From positions 62,001 through 126,000 of the forward strand of contig NW_013171832.1 in the NCBI RefSeq assembly GCF_000151665.1: a DNA stretch of 64,000 nucleotides, given 5' to 3'. Positions 1 through 12,700 of the stretch are shown here, piece after piece. The notes below the pieces were generated by a model. That model ran no database searches. It was not told the origin of the DNA and was given only the letters and a program-made list of their open reading frames with translations. The position numbers and the translations under genes are program-made. Position 1 is the first letter of the stretch. The number at the start of each line of letters is the position of its first letter. Source of the DNA: Blastocystis hominis (taxonomy: Eukaryota; Sar; Bigyra; Opalinata; Blastocystidae).

Positions 1-596
1 AACAACGCAGGGTTCGGAGCGAATTTGTGATTTCTTGCAAAGTCAAGCCGAGGAGGTAAATATCATCCACGATAAGGTAGAGAGGCGATGTGTCGTGAGT
101 GGATAACTCCTGAACCTCCTCGAAGAACTTTTTGAATCCGTCTCGTATTGTAGATCGTATATAAGACACAGAAGGCAGCTCAGGGCGAGGACATGGCTTG
201 ATCTCCTTCCCATCGCGTTGTGTGAGGACGAACTGATCATCTAGATACTCCTGTTCAATTTGGCAAGTACAAATTAATCGTAGTTTGCCATTTTGAATAG
301 CGTTGAGAATATTTACACCCTAGGGAATTATCATTGTGAAATAAGCTTGCATTTCGCTTGCTAATCGTGGAGATATCTTCAAACGACGAGTTGGAAGCCA
401 ACACTATAGAATTCGAATCTATTCGAGTCAAAAGAATACTGCAATTGGTACTTGATCGAATCGACAACTGAAGAAAGTGATGGAACAACACCGGTGAATT
501 GAGCCCAGTTGAGGACGCGCAGTATACAATATCATTTCCCAGATCGGTCCCATCACCCCAATCAAATTCTGGGGAAATATGCTTCAGTTCTTCCAT
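1..596 (-). CDS. Elongator subunit ELP6-like protein, 3' part off window
   Basis: Candidate subunit of the Elp4-Elp5-Elp6 RecA-like ring of Elongator, which serves wobble-uridine modification of tRNA. The start is the ATG at 596. The order of segments matches ELP6: a hydrophobic strand with a paired-His helix (PVLFHHFLQL), then GVNILNAIQNGKL, then FKKFFEEVQEL, then a Walker-B-like strand LYLIVDDIYLL. A classical P-loop is not visible, as is usual for ELP6. The best splice joins KRN to GVN by removing 320-350, a 31-nt intron with GC-AG ends; a 70-nt GT-AG alternative using the same acceptor also keeps frame. The C-terminus lies beyond base 1. It is transcribed in the same direction as CWC27. 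The family call rests on remembered alignment of a short divergent protein, so it is moderate; another RecA-fold Elongator subunit is the main alternative. Confidence 0.58.
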
Positions 597-692
597 TTCA
601 GTGTCATTTCTCTCTAAATCGTGTATGGTTTTCTCTCTCTTTCAACTGTCTCATCGTACTCGGCTTCAACCTCTCACTCCAAAAGCGTCTCC

Positions 693-700
693 AACAAACA
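693..700 (-). terminator. CWC27 3'-end motif TGTTTGTT
   Basis: Perfect TGTTTGTT on the minus strand. Four bases separate it from T705, the inferred last transcribed base, which is the first base of an in-frame codon. Confidence 0.8.
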
Positions 701-704
701 AAAC

Positions 705-2373
705 ACCACTTCTCAGGTCGATGATGTCCCGATGAAACGGGTCTTTTTCGCATCTCCACCTTCTCTCGCACGGCCTCAATTCCATTCTACACCTCACCCT
801 TCCCCTCCTCTCTCACCGGGCTTCGCTCCAGCGGGTCGTTCGTCACATACATATCCGCTCCCGGCTCGAAAGAGCCATCGCGCAGACTATCTTCAAAGTG
901 TTTCACAAACTTCAATTTATGTCGCATCCACTCGACCGTTCCATTTTCTGCGTTCTCGTCATCCTCTTCGTCCTCTCCATCCACAACATCGCTTCGTCGA
1001 GTGGCCAGCAAATCGTTCTGCGTCAGTTTTCGATCGGATTCGTTCGACTGCTTTTCCTTCGTCTCCGAATCGCTGTCGCTCATCGCATCCACCGCGTTGA
1101 GCGTGTTTCGAAACGCATCGAGCGCTGCCAAGGTCTTCAAATGAAAGAAAAGGATGAGACAAAACGTTTTGGGTTCGTTGGGAAGAGGAAATGGCTCTTC
1201 TTCGCTTGTGCGAACCTGCGAGTTGATTCAAAGTGGCGATGGACTCGCGTTTTTGTTTTGTTTTTTCGAACTAGGGATGAAAGAGGACGGAAGAAGGCCG
1301 CACCTCCATCGATTTCTGCTTCATGGCGCGGATTTTCTCCTTCACGCGCTCCTTCATCGCGTCTTCGGAAGACACGGAAGGTTTGGATGAGGAATGAAGA
1401 GGATTCGATGATTCATTCGATGATTCAATTGATGATTTTCCATCGTTGGAGGCCTTCTCGTCCTCCTTTTCTTTCATCATCGCTTTCATTTTTTCCACCC
1501 ACGCGCTTTTTTTCTCCGCCTTCGGATCCTTCGGATCCTTCGCTTGCTCGCTCTGCGCCGCGTGCTGCGCCGTGAGCTCCTCTTTCTTCACCAATCCGCT
1601 TGCCTCCTGGAAACTCACCACACCGGATGGGAAACCCGCAGAGCCATTTCCATCTCCATCTCCATCGTCATCATCGTCATCGCTGTGAGCAAAGGAAAGA
1701 AGCTTTTTATTGTGAACTTTTTTGATTGAACGCTTCGGAGCAGCAGACGAAGAAGACGCGGTCGAAGGCTCCGCTCGCTTTCTAGATTACAAACAACACG
1801 AATGGATGCCTTGGAACGATATCCGGAAATGGATTCGTTATTACAGACACGGATTTAATTATCGGAGGGTAATGAGGACGATCATTGGAATCCGTCGCTA
1901 ACTCGCCCATTTTTAGCACGTTAAAGATTGTGTTGCCTGTGACCTTGCCAAAAATTGTATTCTTCCCTGCAAGCCAATCCGTGGCTTCTAAAGTGATGAA
2001 GAATTGGCTGTGATTTGTATCTGGACGGTTTTCGTTCGCCATAGCGACGATTCCACGGTGACTGAACTTCAAACGAGGATTAAACTCGTCCTTGAACGCC
2101 TTGTCATAAATCGATTCACCGCCTAATTTTAAATCGCCAGTAATAGCAAATACCTTGTCCAGTTCCGGTCGGATCGCCACCCTGGATCATCATGTTCTTA
2201 ATAATACGATGGAAGATAGTGTTATCATAGTAACCCTCCAAGCATAACTGAACAAAGTTCCGACAAGTCACAGGGGCTTGATCACTCCACAACTCGATAT
2301 CTATGTCTCCGTGAGATGTGTGAAGCACCACCTTTCCATTGGTGTTCGGCTCAACATTGTAGACATACGCCAT
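705..2373 (-). CDS. CWC27: Spliceosomal cyclophilin CWC27
   Basis: Spliceosome-associated peptidyl-prolyl isomerase-like protein of the Bact complex. The N-terminal cyclophilin domain (about residues 1-180) is clear: [59 protein letters not shown] charged linker follows, then the conserved C-terminal TLAALDAF and EWMRHKLKF segments. The start MAYVYNVEP at 2373 matches the family N-terminus, so the longer upstream frame was not used. Introns placed at 2123-2153 (31 nt), 1782-1809 (28 nt, GC-AG), 1271-1303 (33 nt), 1135-1165 (31 nt), plus a probable 30-nt intron at about 787-816. If that last one is spliced, no stop is encoded: the frame reaches T at 705, four bases before TGTTTGTT, and the poly(A) tail would complete TAA. 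Without it, TAG at 787-789 would end the protein. It is divergent from the next gene across 78 bp. Confidence 0.92.
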
Positions 2374-2451
2374 GTTGGTAAAACCAAAGTTTGAGAGTTC
2401 AAATCGAATGAAACGCCCGATCGTTACTATCTCCATTTTGTTCGTTTGACA

Positions 2452-3735
2452 ATGAGTCAGCAGAATCAAACAACGGATTCGGACTCTGCTTGCAGTAACA
2501 AGCAACCTTCGACGGAAATTGACGTGTCGATCATTGTACTCCTCGCCTCTGAGACATTGATTCTAGATCCCTATTCACAACGAAAAGGAATTTTTAGATG
2601 AATGCTTTGAAGGGATCGATAAGCAGACTTACACAGGAACAATAGAAGTCGATTTCTTGCTTGCTATTTATGTCTAGTTGTCGATATACAATGACCGGTC
2701 AACAGATGGGTCCGAACAAATAGTGCAAAAATGGATTGAGCACTTCAAACAAAAGGGAATTCCTTCTGTATATTCAGAGAATACTGGGACGACGGGAGGT
2801 TGTGGATTTGCCAAAAACTGCTGTGTGAAACAAAGCCACGGCAAATATCTATGTTTCCAGGATGCAGATGATGTCATGTATCCGGAGCGTATAGCAAAGC
2901 AGGTTGAAGTTTTGAAAAATCATCCCAACGCGATCGTAGGCACCCATTTTGAGTATTAGACTGTTTTTCTCCTATTCTATGATTAGGAGAAAGCCAGATA
3001 ATAGTATGCGCCACTACAGTGAGTGGATGAACAAACTCACAGACGCGGATCTTGAATTGTACCAGTACCGCGAAGTGCTGATCATCCAACCCACGTGGAT
3101 GATGACTCGCGAAACGTTCGACAAAGTGGGAGGGTATTCGCAGCCAGAATCCGAAAACGGTCCATACCCTGAAGTAGATTCCATCTTTTATATATGTTAA
3201 ACAAACCAGGATCTTGACTTTTATCACCGTCATTTAGACCTCCATGGTGAACTGCGAGTCGTTCCTGAAGTGCTTCTGATGTACAGGTACAAGATCGAGA
3301 GCGAATGAAGTGTGAATAGAATGCACGATCACAACACTTGCGCGAAGATTCCACGACGCAAAATTCTGCGAGTGAAATTGCGAGCTTTGGAACGACGAGT
3401 GTTGAATTCGTTGGATCATTTTAGCGTTTGGGGAGCGGGGCGCGATGGCCGCAATTTCGTAAATGACTTAAGCGAGAAAAACCGAAAGAAAGTGGTTTGT
3501 TTCGGAGATGTGGATGTGAAAAAGGTAGGGAATTTAGAAAGAATTAGAGCTGTACAATAGATCGGAACGCGCTATCAGAATCCACTGACCGATGTGGATC
3601 TCCCCATCGTGCATTATTCGGAACTGCAGCCCCCCGTGATTTGCTGCGTGGCATTGGGGAGAACCAATGGCGTGTTTGAATCCAACGTGCAATCGATGGG
3701 GTGGAAGGCAGGCAAAGATTTTTGGTATTTCAACT
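2452..3735 (+). CDS. tRNA-queuosine galactosyltransferase (B3GNTL1/QTGAL family)
   Basis: GT2-type glycosyltransferase. The human orthologue B3GNTL1 was identified as QTGAL, which galactosylates queuosine in tRNA-Tyr. After splicing the GT-A features appear in order: [22 protein letters not shown], the DXD-like [24 protein letters not shown], then the family C-terminal half [13 protein letters not shown] and [11 protein letters not shown] and the end KDFWYFN. Introns: 2536-2566, 2648-2677, 2953-2986, 3174-3209, 3287-3319, 3525-3560 (30-36 nt). No stop is encoded at the natural end: after AAC the frame gives T at 3735, then four bases, then TGTTTGTG, so polyadenylation would create TAA. It converges on TRRAP, and the two share a palindromic 3' element. 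The donor-substrate assignment follows from the family only. Confidence 0.86.
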
Positions 3736-3739
3736 CGCG

Positions 3740-3754
3740 TGTTTGTGACAAACA
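3740..3754. terminator. Shared palindromic 3' element of QTGAL and TRRAP
   Basis: TGTTTGTGACAAACA is a perfect 15-nt palindrome. The plus strand reads TGTTTGTG (3740-3747) for QTGAL and the minus strand reads TGTTTGTC (3754-3747) for TRRAP. The inferred last bases are T3735 (+) and T3759 (-), each separated from its motif by four bases. Confidence 0.75.
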
Positions 3755-3758
3755 GAAT

Positions 3759-6700
3759 AAAACCAGGCACAAAAAGAAGGATTCATTTGAACCAGGAAAC
3801 GCGGATCCTTACTCACAGACACCGCGTCAATGATCGCTTTATCTACTTTTTCTTTTGATTTGATGTTTGGATTGCTCACATTCGGAGCCAACGCAACGCC
3901 TCGCTGGGTCAACCACTCGCTATTCTCGTTCACCAGCATCGAGAACACGTTCGGCGGCACTTCCTCGTTCCGCATCAACAAAAACGAATTGATTTGCTCC
4001 AACATCTGCAGGTGCGTTCGAATCGCTTCCTCGTTCTCTTGGAACGCCAATGCAAAAGCGCCCAGAGAGAACTGAAAGCTTCCGATCTCGAAGTAGCGAG
4101 TCATAAACTCCGTGATGTTCGGCGTTAATCGGAAGGGAACCGAGCTTCGATCCGCCAGTTTATAACAATGCTCGTTATAGAGGTAGTCGCCGTGGATCCC
4201 CATCGCAAACACGTCGCCTGTCTGGAAGTTTACGACGAGATTGGAAGGACTGAGCGCTTGATTTCTAACGATTCATTTTGGGAAGCAAAGCTACGCGAAG
4301 ACGAAGGAAATGAACTGGGAATAAGCGTATTGCTGCGTGAATTCGTTTCGAAAGAGATAATAATCCGAAATACAGTACAAATGCGTGAAACTAGGAGTGA
4401 AAGCGATTCGACGCACCCAACGTGTAATGAATCAAAACATCCGAAGAAATCATTTTCGGGATTTCCATAGTCGATTGTCGATTTGTGTGGATTTGAATCG
4501 CATACTGCAGCTGCTTCCTATCGAACTCATTCCCCAGTTCATTCTGCAGAATCCCAAAAAGCGAAATGTTCTGCGAGTGCGTCGCCACTAGCCGAAGTGT
4601 CGGCGCGATGTTCACATAACAAGGAATCGAGGCGTGAAGATGCCGCTGCAAAATCGCATTCGAACTCCCCATCATCTGCTCGAGATGGTGCTGAAACGTA
4701 ACGATTCGCTCTTCCAACAGCGCATCGACCGCTTGAATCTGCTCGATATCGAAGCGATGCACGCGATACTCGCAATCCACCAACTGGATCGATCGATTAT
4801 TATGAACGTCTTTATACGCCACTGGCGAGTGATAATGAATGCATTGAATCGTGGGGCTGCTTATCCCGACGCTATATCGCTGGTACTGCCATTTGGGAAC
4901 CGAAACATAGCCAGGCAAGAATCGGTTTTGGCTGACGATCATTTCCAATGTGTAACGAAGGAAGTCCAGCTTGTATTCCTTCAGCAAGAAGTTCTTCCAG
5001 AGCAGAAGTCGCTCGAAGAGAAGCTGATTTGTCGCGGGAAAATTGGGGTTCGAGACGAAGAAATCGGTGGACAGACACGGCGAGAAGTCCTGTCGAAACC
5101 GATTGACGTATTGATAGACGAAATAGAACGTGGACGGCACCGTTTTGGACAGGCAGAACGAGCAGGCGATCAGATTGGAGAGCGTTTCGCGGAGTTTCGG
5201 ACTCACTTCGCGCGCGAGCAGCTCGATTCCTTCGGCAGCGAGATCGGAATAAAGAAGATCCAGAATGCGATCGATCGCAGAGAGAAGTTCGAGGAAAGGG
5301 TTGTGAGGAATCGCGTAGAGCGTGTCTAGGAAGAGAAGCAGCTGCGGGATTTGCTTTTGAGGGAGGGATCGAAGCCGATTATACGCGACGGACACACTCT
5401 ATTGGGTAGAACCGCGGGAAATGGGATACTTGGAGCGAAACGGGCGGACGAAAAGGGGATTCGGAGGGGAAAGGAGCGGCCTAGACGTTAGGAAGAGTCG
5501 AGAATCGCACGGCAGAACCTTCGATGGATCCGCTGAGAAGCGTGGTCTGCATGAGATTGTAGTCGGTGGTTTGCATTCCAGCGTTCATTGCGAGGACGGT
5601 GAGCGGATAAAACACGACTTGCGGATACTTGGCGATCAGTTTTGTGATGACGGGCGTGAACAAAGCGAACTGCGCTTCGGAGGGATAGGAGAAGAGGAGA
5701 GGAAGGTACCACAGCCAGACAGAGTCGCTGATGCTCAGGACGTTGTTGGGATCGAGCAGGGCCGCTTGGTTTTCATCCACTGCGCTCAGAACGATCTGAA
5801 GGAACCGGTCGATCGACTTGAAGTCCCAGGTCTTCCGCATAAACACGTTCATGCAGCACGCCACGCAGTTCTGCGCCGCTTTCGCGTCATGCGATGCGGT
5901 CCACTGCTTGTAGTACAGATCACTCAGGTTCTCCCAAGCAGAGACGAAGTTGCAATCCGCATGGACCGCCTTCCAGAAGAGCGCCATCGCCTCCTCCGTT
6001 TTGTCTTCGACAAGTCTGTAGTTCCCTTGCAGAGTGAACACGTTGGCGGTTTGCGTTCCGTTCAGCAAATCCATCGAGATGCCGTCGAGGTCGGTGAACA
6101 CGGAGGAATTTCTCATCTTCAGCGCGATGATGATTTTGGCGCGCTCGGTCCAGCGACGCAGCATCCCCGAGACGTTCCGCGGATCCACCGAGACGAGCTT
6201 TAAATACTCGGCTGCCATCATGGGAACGTTCTGCTTGCGCGCGATCGATACGAGGCGAAGCGTGTAACTCGCAGGACTCAAGAGTCGTTTGAAATTCTCG
6301 CTGGGATCCGAGCGAAGCAGAACCGAAGATAACGCGCTTCGCCAGGAGAAGAGATCGTCCCACATGCAGAGCGGATCGGAGGGACTCAGAAGACACTCGT
6401 TGAAAGGCTTCAGCACGAGCTTGATGGTGTTTTCGCTGCGCGATTTGTGGATGCTGATGAGGTACGCGGAGGTGATGATATCGGAATAGCAGTAGAGAAG
6501 GTGAAGAACCGGATCGTATTGATTGGTAGGCTGGTAGGGAAGCATCTGGAAAATCGCTTGGAAGAGCGGCATGCGGGGAGCGAGGAACTTGCGCGACTGA
6601 CTCAGTTGGATTAGGCTGCAATGAGCTTCGATGATTTCGAGACGCAGAGAATTGAGATTGAAGGATCTCTCCAGAGGTCGACTGAGAATCACCTTGACAT

Positions 6701-9700
6701 TGCTGGGATTGAGAGATAAATCAAATTCTCACTTCCACATATTCGCTTTTTCCAAGCAATACAACGCCAGCCCTGTGTCCGTGTTCAGCTTCAAGTATTC
6801 AAGCAATACGCGCCACTGACACAAGTTCACCGCACACTCTTTCCAACAATCCTCCATCACCCACAACGCCTCGCTATTATTGATCACATTCTCGTTTCGA
6901 AGCCCCGCCAAATACGCCACTTGCGCCACCTTAAAGTTCCCATAATTCTGCAACACCGCTCCATTGTGGAGCTCCGGAATCTCCATCGATTTCACCATCG
7001 CTGCGCACGCGTCTTTCTCGTTCAGACTCCGATAAATCTCGTAAAGACACCGCAGATAGACCTGCTTTTCCCGCGGGTCCTCGCACTCCGCGATCATCTT
7101 CTCCAACAAAATCGACGGCTGCGACCCGCCCACGTAATGTGTCGTCAAGTACATCAGCAAAACGGGCGGGATGTGAGGCAGCGGCTCGCACCGAATGAAA
7201 CTATCGAGCAAAACCTGCACGCCGGAAGTGGCCTGCAACGACCCGTAGCGCGACGTGGCTTGCTGACAGAAGGGAAGCGAGAGGTTCACGCCCCATTGCT
7301 TGTAGTCCTTGTCCAGTTCCTCCCAGCGCGAATGGAGCGAGTTTCCGAGCTTGGTGTGCATGTCGAGACTCAAAAACTTCACGATGCTGTGCGTCAGCGC
7401 GGTTTGTTCTTCGCGCGAAAAGCGAGACCAGATGAGCGGAAACGCGTCGACCCACAAACTACCAATCATTTTCGTTGGCTAGGGAGTACCAGGAAGCGAT
7501 GCGGAAGTCGCCATACGCCAACTCCAGAATGGAGTCAGCCAACGCGGACTGCTTCAAGGTCTCGCTCTTCAGAATCGCGTGCGAAATCTGCTTGATGTAC
7601 TCGGGGACGGTGTCGCTGGGAAGGCCTGTTTCGATCTCTACCGCGGGGAAATGGAGCGTTTTCGAGGAAAGAATGGCGGGCTGGTTGAGATCGGTGGACT
7701 GAATCAAGATCTCGACGAAAAGCGGAAGCCACTGCTGCTTGGCGGAGAAATCGGAGGTCTAGGAGTGATGAGAGAGACGAAGAGAAGGGGATTACGATGT
7801 TGAATAGGAATTGAAGGCGGGCGAAATAATCGACGGGGAGAATTCGGTAGAAAAGAGGTCGGAAGAGGGAGCGAATGGAGGAATCGACGGAGGTCATGCC
7901 GACAAGAATCAGGTTGCGAAGCTTCGAGACGGTGTCGGTTTGGGGCGTGGCGTTATTCGCTGCGTCCTGCGGGTCAATCGATTTGATTTTGCCTACGAAA
8001 CGAACGCAGATCATGTGGACGAATCTCCAATAAATATTGAAAATGCTGATGAACTGCGTGTTTTCGGGATAGGGAAGAACGATGCTGACCACATTCAATA
8101 TCCGGAAGAAATCCTCGTTTGATAAAGTCTGCTCCTCTCTGTCGATCCAGTCTTTGATCAGCAAAAACAAGCGATTGATGATCTCCGTGTTCGTGCTGCT
8201 GTTGCTGATGAAGAACGAATAAAAGAGCGAGCAGAAGAACGAAACGAATTTCGATTGAAACTCGATCATGTAGCCGACATTGCGAGCCATGATTTCGATT
8301 ATGATGAGCAAACTGTACACCAATTCGATCTCTGTGAGCTGGGGGATGGCTGGCAGATCGAGCAGTTCGAACGAAATGCTTCTGCGCGTTCGTCAAAAGA
8401 AAAAACGACCTACGGTGTTTGCTTTTTGGGGACGAAGCCGCGGCGATTGTCCCGCATCGCAGGATTCGACATGCACTTCACGTATAACTGCTGTAATTCC
8501 CTGCCGAAATACAGCAAATTCGCTGCGAAAAACGAGACGGCTGCGGGCGTTTTTTGCACAATGCTCTGAATCAGATAGATCAATCGCCAAATCCGAGTTG
8601 GGTTTTGGAACGTATTCGGAGTGATCAATTTGATGTCCGTCGAGAAAAGATGAAGCAGCGTGTCGCGAATCCCAGTAAACAGTTCGTCTTTCTGGCTCTC
8701 GTACTGCGTCGTACAGGCGAAAAGCTCGGGAAGCAGCTCGATAAGCGAGCAGAAGATGTAATCCTGATCGACGTATTCCAACGTTCGCTGAATTCGCTCC
8801 AATAACGTCTTCGCGTTCTTGTCTAAAAACCCGAGATGATTGTTTTCCAGTGCGATCGCGGAGATCCGAAACGTCACAATCAGCGGCATTGCCATTTGAT
8901 ACAAGCGTCGATCCGTGGGACCTGCGCGTCAGGACGGAATGATGGCGGGATCCTACGCTCACCGGTGTAGAAAAGAAGCGATCGCTGATGCTGCGAGAAT
9001 TGCTGGGAAATGACGTTTAGATCGATGGGGATTTCGTTGCTGATCGAGAAGATGGTGCGAATCAATGCGAATCCGCGCTTGCAAAGCGTTTGCTCGCCGT
9101 ACGTCATGGAGTGAAGGAGAATGATGTGGACCGCTAGATTGAACGATTCAACGAGGAGGAAGGAATTGATTCCCTTCATTTTGGGATCTGGAAAATGAGA
9201 AAGGCGTGTGATGCGTACCCATCGTCGAATCTTCGCGTTTCTGCCGGAGAAGGAATGAGACAACGACACAGAGAATATCAATATAGAGCTTTCGGTTGTT
9301 GTATGCATTGCGACTATTGACGCTTAAAAACCGAACGCGATTCAGAATAATCTGCGAAACCGATTTGTGAGTCACATAGAAGAACTTGAGATTCTGCACG
9401 ATCAGATTCAGAATATGAATTTGCTGATCTTTGAATTGCTCGCTTGTGCACAATCGCTGTCTCACTTGCAAGAAAATCTTCTCCTTGTACTCCTTTCCGA
9501 TTTGATTCAATGAAGGGAACAGCAATCTCGCCGACTTCAAAACCAAATCTTGGTTTCGGTTCTTGTACATATTGAGAATCATCACGAACAGTCGAGACGC
9601 ATACGCTTCCGAAAACTGAACCGTGTTGGTGTATTGGCACAGAAAGTAAACCGCCCAGGCTTGAATCAAATCGCTCGACGACTCGGAAAGATCCGTCGCG

Positions 9701-12700
9701 AACTTGAAAATCGCTGCGTGCTCAGCTCGCACGCGATCTGCTGCGAACTTGGCCAGCAGCGAATTCAACTTCAGCAACGTGCAAAGGTAAGGAATTGAAT
9801 GGCTTTCGGTTCGCGTGTGGAACGAAGGAAGGAATTCGCGAAGATACGGCGATAAGAACGCGTCTGGAATCGCGATGGTCAAGTCCATCGCTGGATTGTT
9901 TCCAGTAGCGGCGAGCAGCGGAATGATTGAATACTCGATGATGCATTGTTTCTTTTTCTCACTCAGCGAAGCATCGTTCAGAACAGACAGCAAGTCGCTA
10001 CGATTCAGTACGAGAATCAAGAAGGCTCACATCAGCACGCTTCCTCTCTGCTCGGCCGTCAGAACTGCGGGGAGTTTCGTCGCGAAATAGTTCTTTAATG
10101 TGCTCATGGAGCTCAGAAGCACAAACGCAAACACGATCGCGAGGCGATTGGAAATGTGCGGATCCTACGATCAAACAAAACAAACGCGTCAAACGAATTC
10201 TGAAAGCATGCAGTTGTAAATAATCGAAGCGAGTTGCTCCAACACATTGTTGTTGTCTCCTTCATACGTCGTAATCGTATCGATTTCATCGAGAGAAAGC
10301 GAGTTTCGGATCGCTTCGAATCGATTTTGCGCGTCGGCGATCCGCTGCTCGATGATGCTGATTTGATTCTCCCAGGATTCCACGAGAAATGCGCGAATGC
10401 GAGGAGAATAAATCTCGGGCAGTTCGGAGAGCGCAGTCGAAAGCTACGAATGAATCGAGACTCTGAAAACCAAACGAGTTGGAGAATCACGCTGATAATC
10501 AGATTCGCCTATTTGTTATCTCAAAACGCAACAAAAAAAACTTTATATGAATGAGGAGTGTGCATTAGCTGCGTCACCAGACTTCCAAACTTGTCCCATT
10601 CTTGAATGACATATTTCAAAAAGACCTTCAAATCGCAGTCCAAGAACAAAACGTAAAGCGACTGAGTAGCCTGGCTGAACGGATCGTACGGCGAAACCGA
10701 GTATTCTGGGAGATTCCCCATCGAGGAGTAGAGAAAGTAGAGAAAAGAGGCAACGACTTCGGGATTGCGATTGACCAAATTCGCCATGGAATCGTTCTAT
10801 GAATCAAAAACCGTTTTGGATGGCGACGATCACGCGGATGTTCGATAGAAACGGACATTGCCGATTTAGAATTTCGATGAGCGGATTGTGGATCTGAAGA
10901 AGATCGTCGCACTGCGAGATTGTGATGGTTCCCTTCCCTAGAATCCCGTAGAGCTGGCAGATCACGTTAAACACGGACTTCTTCACGATTTGAAGCGTCT
11001 GCACGAAATGCTCTTTGATTTTGAGAAGAGCTTGCAGCGTGGCGGAAATGATATTCTCCTTTCCGGCCTCATCGAACACGTCGAACACGAGTCGAATGCG
11101 TCGTAGATAGTGCGCAGACACGTCCTTCCCATCCGTCACGTCCTGTGCCAATTGTTGAAGCACTTCCACATTGCTCGCCGCATCGAAATACGCGAAACTG
11201 CTCGTTCCCGGATTCAATGATCGGATGTACGGGAGAATCGGAGCGACAAGATCCGTCACGTAGTCGCACGCACAGTTCACAGAGGGGTACAGACAATCGT
11301 AGATCGCTTTGTTCAAAGTCAAACTGTACGAGAGAGAGTCGGCGTGGGATGCATCGGGATGGTCGATCCGCTCTTGGCGTTGAAGAATGAACACCTGCAG
11401 CAAGCGAAGCACGATCACATACATGTCCACTTCCTGCGGATGGCCCCAGACAAAATCGCTTCCAGTCAGCGGGATGTAGTACTCGCTCGTGTCTAGAAGT
11501 GACTGCGTTGACGAGCACAGCAAACAGTCGGTTGGGGTGATGGATCGAATCTGCTCGTCGATGGTGGAATCCGGACCGAACAGCTGGACGGCTTTGGAGA
11601 CGACGGAGAGAACGATGGGGTCCAGAACGGAGAAGATGTGAAGACGAAGAGCCATTTCCATTGTGGAGAACACGCTAGATGAAAAAGGAGAAACAGAGAA
11701 ACCTCATTTGGATGTGCGGAACGACTTTTCCGACAAGTTCGAACTCATGATGCGTCTTGACCTGCTCTTTGATTTCTTTGATGAGTTGGTTGGTAGGGTC
11801 GAATTGGTAGAGCGATTCGATCGTTTCGCGTGCAAATTCAGACGCAGGACCGTAGAATCGAAAGAGCGAATCGACCAGCGTGACCGCGAAATCGGTGCGT
11901 CGTTTCGAAAACAGTTTCCTCTCTTGCTCCAGGAAGGCGATGACTTCCGGATCCCCGCTGTCTTCCATCGAATAATGACTGATTCTAATGAATCGAACGA
12001 GCAGAAAGAGAGCATACGATGGATCGATTTCGATGGAAAAGACCTTGACGAGAATGAGTCGAACCAGTTGGCGCGATGTGTTCATGCAGGATACGACGTA
12101 TTCGGGCGGTGCAACCAGCAATAAATCGATGATGCATCGCAAACAAATCGGAGCCATTCGACTCACGACGACGTCGGAGAGTTTCGCACACCACGGCAGA
12201 AACACTTTCAAGCAATTCATCTACACTTCATCCTCCGCTTCGCACGCTCACTTTATATCTCCAATCGCTAATGACCGTGTGCTTGCTCATCTCCATCATC
12301 GGCAATTCCACCGAGGGAAGCGCCACCCACCTCAACTCGCCCTTATCGTTCAGCAAATGCAGCAGCACTTCTCTCATGTACATAAAAACGTCCAGAACAA
12401 CATCCACCACATTGGGAATTTCGCGCTCCAATAGCGCGATTACGCCATTCAGAAGCAGCTGAGGCGATAAGTAATCCACTGGGAAGTCCATCATATAGGG
12501 AGACAGCGAGGGGACCACACCGCTAACCACCATATTGAGAGCGTGGTAATGCTGAGAAGGAACGCGAGGCTCCACTTCTTTGGGTGTTTTGATCGTGTGG
12601 TTGAGCATTAAGCCGGTGAGATAGCAAACGATGCGTCGGAGAATCGTCGACGCCTCGTCGCGAATCTCCACATCGCAGCAAGCGAGGAGAAGTCCATAGA

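Noticed and set aside
2374-2505. N-terminal extension of CWC27
   Set aside because: The frame continues upstream, but the family N-terminus starts at the internal Met (2373), and the extension overlaps the divergent QTGAL start.
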